A program made the translations under genes and the position numbers. This document shows, piece after piece, positions 1-4,840 of a DNA stretch of 5,864 nt. The stretch is from UBA2128 sp964534955 (GTDB taxonomy: Bacteria; Fidelibacterota; Marinisomatia; Marinisomatales; UBA2128). The notes beneath the pieces were generated by a model. That model was not told the DNA's origin. It did no database searches and worked only from the letters and a program-made list of their open reading frames with translations. Within the stretch, counting starts at the first letter, position 1. Each line of letters begins with the position of its first letter. Location of the stretch: contig CAZHRR010000143.1 in the NCBI GenBank assembly GCA_964534955.1, positions 1-5,864 of the forward strand. The letters are read 5' to 3'.

Positions 1-41
1 GGAGAGAAGCATTTTATCCGAGAACTAGCCATTCAACCGGC

Positions 42-83
42 AACTTTCCCTTTAATCTCCCATATACGTCACCTGATTTTGCC
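42..83 (+). repeat. imperfect 42-bp direct repeat, copy 1
   Basis: Aligned without gaps to 383-424 (offset 341), 34 of 42 positions are identical by eye. The shared cores are AACTTTCCCTT, AATCTCCC and CACCT-ATTTT. The two copies bracket the hairpin-rich segment 84-382. This could be a dispersed repeat, or a duplication left by insertion of the enclosed segment. Confidence 0.6.
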
Positions 84-105
84 AATTGCAACCAGTTTAT
101 AAGTG

Positions 106-145
106 CAGACCACCCCTGCACCCCTCCTTCGTAAGGAGGGGAAAA
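106..145 (+). repeat. C-rich leader plus stem-loop repeat, copy A
   Basis: A CAGAC-C-ACCCCTGCA leader (106-120) is followed by a perfect 9-bp stem: CCCCTCCTT at 121-129, loop CGT, AAGGAGGGG at 133-141, then a run of A. The leader and left arm match 5736-5757 at 21 of 22 positions, and the right arm plus A-run (13 bp) is identical to 5784-5796. The architecture matches bacterial REP-type intergenic palindromes. It could also work as a transcription terminator on the minus strand, where the A-run becomes T on the 5' side, but the T-run is then upstream of the stem, so a mobile repeat is the better reading. Confidence 0.75.
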
Positions 146-292
146 TATCGAGTCGAGCACTTCCCTGCCTGGCAGGTTTTGGTTTTACAGTTTCTGCACA
201 ACATCCTGCTATGATGGCTATTTTTGCTTTATGGTTTCCCCTTTGTTTCGTAAGTCGAAGATCGCACACGGAGTGTCGGGGAGAGGGGTGGA

Positions 293-310
293 CTCCGACG
301 GTAGTCGGAG
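293..310. repeat. perfect 7-bp hairpin
   Basis: CTCCGAC (293-299) and GTCGGAG (304-310) form a perfect stem around a GGTA tetraloop. It lies just 5' of a second, larger hairpin at 327-350. Function is unknown; it is part of the GC-rich hairpin cluster upstream of the ferredoxin gene. Confidence 0.6.
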
Positions 311-326
311 GACGGCCTGCCCGACT

Positions 327-350
327 AAGCCGTTCCCGTCCGAACGGCTT
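327..350. repeat. perfect 9-bp hairpin with a competing fold
   Basis: AAGCCGTTC (327-335) pairs perfectly with GAACGGCTT (342-350) around a 6-base loop CCGTCC. That loop is itself complementary to GGACGG at 351-356, so two mutually exclusive folds are possible. The flanking GCCTG (315-319) and CAGGC (361-365) can close an outer stem. The 11-mer GCCTGCCCGAC at 315-325 recurs in inverted orientation at 5768-5778, pointing to a repeated element. Confidence 0.6.
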
Positions 351-382
351 GGACGGGCGGACAGGCGGGGGTGAGTTAGACA

Positions 383-424
383 AACTTTCCCTTGAATCTC
401 CCCTGACCGGCACCTAATTTTTCC
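383..424 (+). repeat. imperfect 42-bp direct repeat, copy 2, just upstream of the ferredoxin gene
   Basis: This is the second copy of the repeat at 42-83 (34/42 identical). It ends 19 bp before the ferredoxin start codon, so it may carry that gene's promoter. TTGAAT (392-397) and TAATTT (415-420) are 17 bp apart and loosely fit a sigma-70 pattern. The equivalent bases in copy 1 are TTTAAT and TGATTT. The promoter reading is weak; the repeat itself is directly visible. Confidence 0.55.
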
Positions 425-443
425 GGCCAAAAGCAGAACAATC

Positions 444-782
444 ATGGCAGTAAAGACAGCAAAACCATACGAACACTACAAGAAGGTTCCTGAGCTGGCA
501 GGTGATCCCCGCCGGAAGAAAAAGCGGCCGAAGCTTATGGCTGTAGTGGATGAAGACAACTGCACCGGCTGCCGGGTATGCGTCCCCTTCTGCCCGGTGG
601 ACTGCATTGAGACTGTCCCCGCTGATAAATACGGCATTCCTATACCACCCGTTCAAGTCCGCTGGGATGAATGTATCGGCTGTCAGATCTGTGCCCGGGT
701 CTGCGACAAACTTACCTGGGACGCCATCCACATACTGCCCACTCAAGAATTCGAAGAACTTTACCACATCACCATTTCCTGA
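444..782 (+). CDS. two-cluster [4Fe-4S] ferredoxin
   Basis: A small soluble electron carrier of 112 aa, expected to pass low-potential electrons between cytoplasmic oxidoreductases; its partners are not shown by context. The first cluster motif is C40-x2-C43-x2-C46-x3-C50-P, with an extra Cys at 54. The second is C77-x2-C80-x2-C83-x3-C87, where the usual Pro after the last Cys is replaced by Asp. About 30 residues precede the first motif and contain a strongly basic stretch (RRKKKRPK, 23-30), longer than in minimal clostridial ferredoxins of about 55 aa. The start is chosen as the first ATG after the in-frame stop at 393-395. No clear Shine-Dalgarno precedes it, and a second ATG at codon 32 (537) also begins Met-Ala-Val and would give an 81-aa protein. 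The gene stands alone between repeat-rich spacers. The family call is secure; the exact start is less so. Confidence 0.9.
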   Translation: MAVKTAKPYEHYKKVPELAGDPRRKKKRPKLMAVVDEDNCTGCRVCVPFCPVDCIETVPADKYGIPIPPVQVRWDECIGCQICARVCDKLTWDAIHILPTQEFEELYHITIS

Positions 783-788
783 TGGGTA

Positions 789-807
789 AACCGGCCCATG
801 CCGGGTT
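789..807 (+). terminator. possible weak terminator hairpin after the ferredoxin gene
   Basis: CCGGC (791-795) and GCCGG (800-804) form a 5-bp GC stem around CCAT, and flanking AA/TT can extend it past a bulged G. It begins 6 bp after the ferredoxin stop. No T-run follows (the next bases are GTTGCACTC), so intrinsic termination is doubtful; it may only protect the 3' end of the mRNA. Confidence 0.3.
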
Positions 808-906
808 GCACTCTAACTTCATTGCTGTCCTAAACAGTGTAAATCAGATTCAATCTTACCATGAATCTCGTCGCTATTATCTCGAGAAAACTCCCGAGAG
901 AGAACA

Positions 907-947
907 GATCCCCCTCACCTTTGTCCTCTCCCACCAAGGGAGAGGAG
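907..947 (+). repeat. C-rich leader plus stem-loop repeat, copy B
   Basis: The leader CCCCCTCACC (910-919) is followed by a perfect 9-bp stem: TCCTCTCCC at 924-932, loop ACCAA, GGGAGAGGA at 938-946. It has the same layout as the copy at 106-145. It faces the inverted copy at 1154-1194, giving a REPIN-like pair around about 200 bp. Confidence 0.7.
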
Positions 948-1020
948 TTCTCGGTAGTCTAGCTTCAAACAGTTCTGCACTCCCTTCTGCTCCTGAAGAA
1001 TGAGGGCCGTGCCTACATTG

Positions 1021-1050
1021 CATTTCCTGTCTACATTATCGTTGCGACAG
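1021..1050 (+). repeat. 30-bp direct repeat, unit 1
   Basis: It matches 1065-1094 at 26 of 30 positions, with a period of 44 bp. The unit reads CATT-CCTGTCTACA followed by TCGTT-CGACAG. CTGTC (1027-1031) and GACAG (1046-1050) can pair, so each unit is a small hairpin. A degenerate partial copy (GCCTACATTG) lies just upstream at 1011-1020. Confidence 0.7.
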
Positions 1051-1064
1051 ACCTACCTTCATAG

Positions 1065-1094
1065 CATTACCTGTCTACACTTTCGTTACGACAG
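1065..1094 (+). repeat. 30-bp direct repeat, unit 2
   Basis: This is the second unit, with CCTGTC (1070-1075) pairing with GACAGG (1090-1095). In addition CTGTCTAC (1071-1078) is a perfect inverse of GTAGACAG at 1102-1109, so a longer alternative hairpin is possible. Two units are far too few, and the spacer too short, for a CRISPR array. Confidence 0.7.
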
Positions 1095-1153
1095 GCAGGC
1101 GGTAGACAGCCAATATCTTGTGCAAGAATCTGATATTAGAGTGTCCGGTATGA

Positions 1154-1194
1154 CCTTCTCCCCCTCGAGGGGGGAGAAAAACAAGAGGGGGTGG
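1154..1194 (-). repeat. stem-loop repeat, copy C, inverted
   Basis: TTCTCCCCC (1156-1164) and a matching GGGGG(G)AGAA arm (1169-1178) form a near-perfect stem around TCGA with one extra G. It is followed by a G-rich tail AGGGGGTGG (1186-1194). On the minus strand it reads as leader CCACCCCCT then stem-loop, the same order as copies A and B, so it is an inverted member of the same family. Confidence 0.65.
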
Positions 1195-1340
1195 TATCTG
1201 GGAGTAGACACAGAGGGAAAGCTTGTATTTCTGGCTATTTTTGAATGCAAATCATATTTAATACTTCCAGAAGACTTGTATGACATTTATTTTAGATATG
1301 TGTGCTCTAACCTCATGAAATTTCCTAGTTTTTTCCAGAT

Positions 1341-2777
1341 ATGAAGCAGGTAATTCTGGTTATAGATCAAGGCACGTCCGCCACTAAGGCATTCGTTTAC
1401 GATGTGGATCTGAATGTCATCCGCAGCCATAAAATCCGCCATGCCATCCACAGGCCGAAACCGGGCTGGGCAGAAACCGATCCGCAGGAAATAGCGCTCA
1501 CCTGCAGACGCCTGATTGATGAAATGATGACATACTGCAGCGAACAATCACTCCGGGCAGCGGCAATCGGGATGGCTGTACAGCGTTCCACCTTCCTGTT
1601 CTGGGACAAAGAGACAGTCGAGCCGCTGACACCTGCCATGAGCTGGCAGGACACTCGAGCATCGGAAATTCTCAACTGCTTCAGGAAGCACCATTCCCTC
1701 ATCGAATCGAAAACAGGCATGCCGCTTAGTTCCCATTTCGGGGGACCCAAGTTTGCCTTCAGTATCGATCACGATCCTGAGCTGAAATCGCAAGTCGAAG
1801 ACGGGACTGCATTCTTCGGACCTCTCAGCGCTTACCTGACTCACTCCCTGACAGGAACGGCACGTGTAGACGAATCCATTGCCGGGCGGTCACTCTTCTT
1901 CAATCTGGAGTCCGGCAGTTGGGACAGCGAGCTGCTGGATATCTTCGGTATCAGCGAGAACACCCTTCCGCCGTTAGCGCCAACCAGCGGCAATTTTGGC
2001 GATGTACGCCATTGCGGCCTCCCCTTGCTGTGCGTTATGGGAGATCAGCAAGCCTCCCTGATCGGTCACGGTCATCAGAAAAGCGGGGATGTGGCCATGA
2101 ACTTCGGGACCTCGGGATCGGTTCAGGTGAATTCTAATTCAGACCTCGTCATAGTCCCGTCACTGCTCACCAATATTCTCCGGTCAACAGAAACTCAGCG
2201 AAACTTTCTGCTGGAAGGAACTGTCAACAGTGTGGGCTCACTCTTTCGCTGGCTGGAAGGATATCTTGGTATTTCCCATGAGGATATGAAGTGGGACAGT
2301 CGCTGCCACGGAACAACACCAGGCGTCCTGGTGCCGGGAATGAACGGCATTGCAGCGCCGTACTGGACAGGCGAGTTTGAACCGTTCCTGACTGGTCTGG
2401 ATAATGCAAATCCTGATGAAGCAGTGCGTGCTGGTATGGAGTCAATCGGTTTCCTCGTGAATGATATCTGTGAGATTATACAGGCGGAAGGTGATATTAA
2501 CATTCGCCACATTACCATATCCGGCGGCTCAGGACGTCCGCCTCTGGTTCAGTTCATTGCAGACCTCCTCCAACATCCCGTTCACACCTCTTCCGACAGG
2601 GACATGACAGGCTTGGGAGCGGCACGGCTGGTGGCTGAACAGGTGTGGCAGGAGCAAGTCGGAAAAAGAATTATGGCTGCTGAGGTAGAACATGATCCAC
2701 ATATGTCCATAACAGGACGGGAAGAAAAAATCAATGCATGGCATGATGCACTTCAACAGTGCAAAATTATCAAATAA
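1341..2777 (+). CDS. FGGY-family carbohydrate kinase, glycerol kinase-like
   Basis: A predicted cytoplasmic ATP-dependent kinase (478 aa) of a sugar or polyol. The N-terminal phosphate loop is D9-Q-G-T12. Glycerol-kinase-like landmarks follow: PKPGWAETDP (39-48), QR at 81-82, W102-Q-D, KTGMPL (124-129), the GDQQA motif with predicted catalytic base D235 and Q236 (234-238), NFGTSG (254-259), an APYW segment (339-342), and SGGSG (394-398) with GLGAA (424-428) of the C-terminal ATP domain. Glycerol kinases are usually about 500 aa, so the length is slightly short but both actin-like domains are present. Two glycerol-contact positions differ: the Glu of the QRET motif is S83, and the Tyr of the DPYF segment is H132. 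The substrate may therefore not be glycerol. The ATG is the first possible start, because an in-frame TAG lies at 1326-1328; no Shine-Dalgarno is visible. No transporter or dehydrogenase partner adjoins it, so a symbol such as glpK is not justified. Confidence 0.88.
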   Translation: MKQVILVIDQGTSATKAFVYDVDLNVIRSHKIRHAIHRPKPGWAETDPQEIALTCRRLIDEMMTYCSEQSLRAAAIGMAVQRSTFLFWDKETVEPLTPAMSWQDTRASEILNCFRKHHSLIESKTGMPLSSHFGGPKFAFSIDHDPELKSQVEDGTAFFGPLSAYLTHSLTGTARVDESIAGRSLFFNLESGSWDSELLDIFGISENTLPPLAPTSGNFGDVRHCGLPLLCVMGDQQASLIGHGHQKSGDVAMNFGTSGSVQVNSNSDLVIVPSLLTNILRSTETQRNFLLEGTVNSVGSLFRWLEGYLGISHEDMKWDSRCHGTTPGVLVPGMNGIAAPYWTGEFEPFLTGLDNANPDEAVRAGMESIGFLVNDICEIIQAEGDINIRHITISGGSGRPPLVQFIADLLQHPVHTSSDRDMTGLGAARLVAEQVWQEQVGKRIMAAEVEHDPHMSITGREEKINAWHDALQQCKIIK

Positions 2778-2884
2778 AAGGATGTGTGAAGCTTTTGAAT
2801 TGAATAATTTATGAGTTAACGTACTAACTGAACTAAGTTCTGTAATAATTATGGATAGAGAAATCACAACATTCTGTAAATATT

Positions 2885-2922
2885 TAAAACGTAATTATGT
2901 AAATCATCCTGATTACGTTTTA
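2885..2922. repeat. perfect 11-bp inverted repeat
   Basis: TAAAACGTAAT (2885-2895) is the exact reverse complement of ATTACGTTTTA (2912-2922), with a 16-base loop. It has an A-run on the left and a T-run on the right, which fits a bidirectional terminator for the kinase gene, about 110 bp after its stop. The stem has only two GC pairs, so an operator for a dimeric regulator is an equal possibility. Confidence 0.6.
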
Positions 2923-3010
2923 TCCGCAGGATCCTGTGGACAAATTTATCCCGATAATAACTCGGGACAGGCTGTTTTATCTTCGGGGGAAACATCAAAT
3001 CTAAAAGCCG

Positions 3011-3048
3011 GCCAGCATGCCCCGTCCGCAAGCTGGCGGAGGGCTGGC
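3011..3048. repeat. GC-rich compound hairpin
   Basis: The outer arms GCCAGC (3011-3016) and GCTGGC (3043-3048) enclose an inner stem TCCGC (3025-3029)/GCGGA (3036-3040) around AAGCTG. Its GC content contrasts sharply with the AT-rich flanks, which suggests an inserted repeat. It lies 105 bp before the channel gene. Confidence 0.55.
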
Positions 3049-3057
3049 AGGTAAAAA

Positions 3058-3086
3058 CTTGATTTCGAAGATGATGATTAATCAAG
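3058..3086. repeat. 7-bp inverted repeat upstream of the channel gene
   Basis: CTTGATT (3058-3064) and AATCAAG (3080-3086) flank a 15-base loop; the inner GATTAATC (3076-3083) is itself palindromic. It sits 66 bp before the channel start and could be an operator, but this rests on symmetry alone. Confidence 0.35.
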
Positions 3087-3141
3087 ATAAATACGACCTG
3101 CCTCTTAACAATAGGTACGGGAGAGGAAAGCATCCTGGCTT

Positions 3142-3150
3142 AAGGGAGGA
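3142..3150 (+). promoter_or_regulatory. Shine-Dalgarno of the MscS-type channel gene
   Basis: AAGGGAGGA lies immediately upstream, with GGGAGG (3144-3149) ending three bases before the ATG at 3153. It is a strong anti-16S match and fixes this start, in contrast to the two upstream genes, which lack one. Confidence 0.7.
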
Positions 3151-3152
3151 TT

Positions 3153-4097
3153 ATGCTGCAGAACATTAGTAACTGGATTGAATCAAACCTGTATCTTGGT
3201 GTAACGGTTCAGACAAAAATTATCAGTTCATTAGTTATTATCATATTTCTATGGATCATAAGGAAAATTATTCAAAAAGCAGTCATTGCTAAGCTCCAAG
3301 ATGTACGGCTGCGTTATCGCTGGCGGAAATATTCAGGATATCTTACTGTTTTTCTGGGAGTCATTCTTGTCGGGCGTATATGGTTCCAAGGAATTCAGTC
3401 CCTCGCTACTTTTTTGGGATTATTATCCGCAGGAATAGCCATTGCATTAAAGGATATCGTCGCCAGTTTTGCCGGCTGGGCGTTTATCCTGTGGAGACGG
3501 CCTTTTGAAGTGGGTGACAGAATCCAAATTGGCAAATATTCCGGTGATGTTATCGATCTGCGGATATTCCAGTTTACATTGATGGAGATTGGGAACTGGG
3601 TTGATGCTGATCAAAGTACCGGTCGAATTATCCATATCCCAAACGGAAAGATTTTTACAGAAACGTTAGCCAATTACAGCAAAGGATTTCAATATATCTG
3701 GAATGAGATACCCGTCATGGTAACATTTGAAAGTAATTGGGAAAAGGCTAAGGAAATACTGCAGAGAATATCGGATGCTCATTCAGCCCATCTGTCAGAA
3801 TTAGCAGAACAAAGAATTAGAAAAGCGGCGAAAAAATTTATGATATTTTATTCCAAATTAACTCCCATAGTCTATACAACCGTGTCCGAAAGCGGAGTTC
3901 TGCTGACAGTCCGCTATCTTTGTGAACCTCGGCGTCGCAGATCTTCGGAAGCAAACATCTGGGAAGATATTTTGAAAGAATTTCACGATTATACAGACAT
4001 TGAATTTGCTTATCCGACAATCCGGCGTTTCGACAACCTTTTAGAAGGTGAGAATCTGTCAAAAGATAAGCATACCGGGAATCCTGAAGACAAGTGA
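3153..4097 (+). CDS. MscS-family small-conductance mechanosensitive ion channel
   Basis: An inner-membrane channel of 314 aa that opens under membrane tension to release solutes during hypo-osmotic shock. Three hydrophobic segments are visible: TM1 about 22-40, TM2 about 62-78 with a charged Arg/Lys-rich linker before it (46-59), and the pore-lining TM3 about 83-113, rich in Gly/Ala (GLLSAGIAIAL, 89-99). TM3 runs into the conserved beta-domain entry RRPFEVGDRIQI (115-126). The beta-domain signature HIPNGKIF (161-168) with Asn174 and Ser176 follows, then a mixed alpha/beta cytoplasmic domain to about 292 and a charged hydrophilic tail. E. coli MscS is 286 aa, so this is a full-length minimal channel with a short tail extension. 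It has a strong Shine-Dalgarno and stands 131 bp before the HD gene, so co-transcription is possible but unproven. The family call is very secure. Confidence 0.95.
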   Translation: MLQNISNWIESNLYLGVTVQTKIISSLVIIIFLWIIRKIIQKAVIAKLQDVRLRYRWRKYSGYLTVFLGVILVGRIWFQGIQSLATFLGLLSAGIAIALKDIVASFAGWAFILWRRPFEVGDRIQIGKYSGDVIDLRIFQFTLMEIGNWVDADQSTGRIIHIPNGKIFTETLANYSKGFQYIWNEIPVMVTFESNWEKAKEILQRISDAHSAHLSELAEQRIRKAAKKFMIFYSKLTPIVYTTVSESGVLLTVRYLCEPRRRRSSEANIWEDILKEFHDYTDIEFAYPTIRRFDNLLEGENLSKDKHTGNPEDK

Positions 4098-4218
4098 ATG
4101 TAGGATCACATCTTTCCAAAACGTTTATATGCTGAAAAAGATAATTCCCACGTCATTCGTATGCGTAATCTGGACAGGTGAGATCAGAGATACCTGACAA
4201 AAGTGGATATTATCAGGC

Positions 4219-4224
4219 AGGAGG
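4219..4224 (+). promoter_or_regulatory. Shine-Dalgarno deciding the HD-protein start
   Basis: AGGAGG ends four bases before the ATG at 4229. The frame stays open upstream to a GTG at 4178, but that codon has no good ribosome site, so 4229 is preferred. Confidence 0.75.
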
Positions 4225-4228
4225 CAGC

Positions 4229-4816
4229 ATGAAGGATCAACTTAGAGATGTCCCCAACCGGGAGGAAGCATGGCAGCTGCTCTGTGAATACACCCAATCC
4301 GATTCACTCCGCCGGCATGCCCTGGCAGTGGAACACATCATGCGGAAGCTGGCAGAAAAATATGATGATGATCCTGATATCTGGGGCATTACAGGACTGC
4401 TGCACGACTTCGACTATGAGCGATACCCTACAGCTGAAGAACATCCCTACGAAGGCAGCAAAATCCTGAAGGAGCGGGGCTATCCTGAAACGATCCGAAA
4501 AGCAATTATGAGCCACGCCAATTATACCTGTATCCCCAGGGATACGCTTATGGCGCGGGCACTCTATTCATGTGACGAACTTACAGGTTTCATCTTTGCT
4601 GTTACTTATGTCCGGCCGTCAAAGTCCATCCATGAGGTAAAGGTCAAGTCAGTTACGAAGAAACTGAAGCAGAAAGCCTTCGCAGCCAGCGTCAATCGTG
4701 ACGAAGTGGCGGAAGGGATTCAGGAACTGGGCGTGGAGCGGGCAGAGCACATACAGTTTATTATTGATGCTTTAAAGGAAAAAGCAGATGAATTGGGATT
4801 ACAGGGGAATCTTTAA
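4229..4816 (+). CDS. HD-domain metal-dependent phosphohydrolase
   Basis: A 195-aa cytoplasmic protein. HD-superfamily metal ligands are seen in the right order: H30 (RRHALAVEH), H59-D60 (GLLHDFDYERYP), H72 (EEHPYEGSKIL), H96 (IMSHANY) and D116 (SCDELTGF). The additional conserved histidines after the HD pair fit the HDIG-type branch, whose members often bind two metals and hydrolyse nucleotides or cyclic dinucleotides. The substrate here cannot be told from sequence. The C-terminal third is Lys/Glu-rich and helical (KVKSVTKKLKQKAFA, 138-152). The start at 4229 rests on AGGAGG at 4219-4224; a longer form from GTG at 4178 would add 17 residues and is less likely. The gene ends 24 bp from the convergent LON gene. 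Similar short HD proteins are often annotated only as hydrolases, and no gene symbol is warranted. Confidence 0.9.
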   Translation: MKDQLRDVPNREEAWQLLCEYTQSDSLRRHALAVEHIMRKLAEKYDDDPDIWGITGLLHDFDYERYPTAEEHPYEGSKILKERGYPETIRKAIMSHANYTCIPRDTLMARALYSCDELTGFIFAVTYVRPSKSIHEVKVKSVTKKLKQKAFAASVNRDEVAEGIQELGVERAEHIQFIIDALKEKADELGLQGNL

Positions 4817-4840
4817 GCCGGGAGCTGAACCTACCGGAAG

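Larger units (their letters stand above)
1..443. other. non-coding spacer upstream of the ferredoxin gene
   Basis: I see no credible gene here. The open frames have low-complexity, Pro/Arg/Ser-rich translations that come from reading through C-rich and G-rich repeats. The stretch holds an imperfect direct repeat at both ends (42-83 and 383-424), a C-rich stem-loop repeat at 106-145, and strong GC-rich hairpins at 293-310 and 327-350. A G-rich block at 278-291 has the inverse of the CCACCCCT leader of the 106-145 repeat at 284-291. The window edge may cut a gene ending near 93, but the 30-odd open codons there resemble nothing I know. Confidence 0.6.
783..1340. other. non-coding, repeat-rich spacer between ferredoxin and FGGY kinase genes
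   Basis: No credible gene is seen over 558 bp; the open frames here run through repeats and lack family motifs. Contents in order: a small hairpin directly after the ferredoxin stop (789-807), a stem-loop repeat (907-947), a pair of 30-bp direct repeats (1021-1050, 1065-1094) with a trailing inverted GTAGACAG, and an inverted stem-loop repeat (1154-1194). The last ~100 bp before the kinase gene are AT-rich and probably contain its promoter, but no convincing -35/-10 pair stands out. Confidence 0.65.
2778..3152. other. AT-rich spacer between kinase and channel genes
   Basis: I see no credible gene in these 375 bp. The plus-strand frame starting at 2851 (67 codons) runs into the GC-rich repeat and ends in a repeat-derived Arg/Ser/Ala-rich tail. 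Structures present: AGTTA/TAACT at 2814-2829, an 11-bp inverted repeat at 2885-2922, the palindrome CAGGATCCTG at 2927-2936, TCCCGA/TCGGGA at 2949-2967, a GC-rich hairpin at 3011-3048 and CTTGATT/AATCAAG at 3058-3086. A promoter for the channel gene should lie after about 3050, but none is clear. Confidence 0.6.

Noticed and set aside
1..95. Possible C-terminal end of a gene entering from the left edge
   Set aside because: Frame 1 is open to a TAA at 91-93, but the ~30 residues match no family I know and part of the segment is the direct repeat seen again at 383-424.
121..145. Intrinsic terminator reading of the stem-loop at 121-141
   Set aside because: On the plus strand the stem is followed by A, not T; on the minus strand the T-run precedes the stem. 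The same element recurs elsewhere, so a dispersed repeat explains it better.
103..417. Open frames on both strands of about 105-115 codons
   Set aside because: They translate hairpins and C/G-rich repeats, have no family motifs and no ribosome sites, and overlap each other on opposite strands.
1021..1109. Possible CRISPR array
   Set aside because: There are only two imperfect 30-bp units with a 14-bp gap, and no cas genes; a CRISPR spacer would be about 30 bp.
1000..1344. 114-codon plus-strand open frame before the kinase gene
   Set aside because: It spans two unrelated repeat families, its composition is not protein-like, and it overlaps the kinase start only by chance.
2851..3133. Small open frames of 67 (+) and 89 (-) codons in the kinase-channel spacer
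   Set aside because: Both run through the inverted repeat and the GC-rich hairpin, lack Shine-Dalgarno sites and resemble no known protein; the plus-strand frame ends in a repeat-derived tail.
4178..4228. Longer HD protein starting at GTG 4178
   Set aside because: There is no ribosome site before the GTG, whereas AGGAGG is well placed before the ATG at 4229; the extra 17 residues would also encode the Shine-Dalgarno itself.
4817..4840. Bidirectional terminator between the convergent HD and LON genes
   Set aside because: The 24-bp gap shows only a 4-bp CCGG symmetry and no T-run on either strand.
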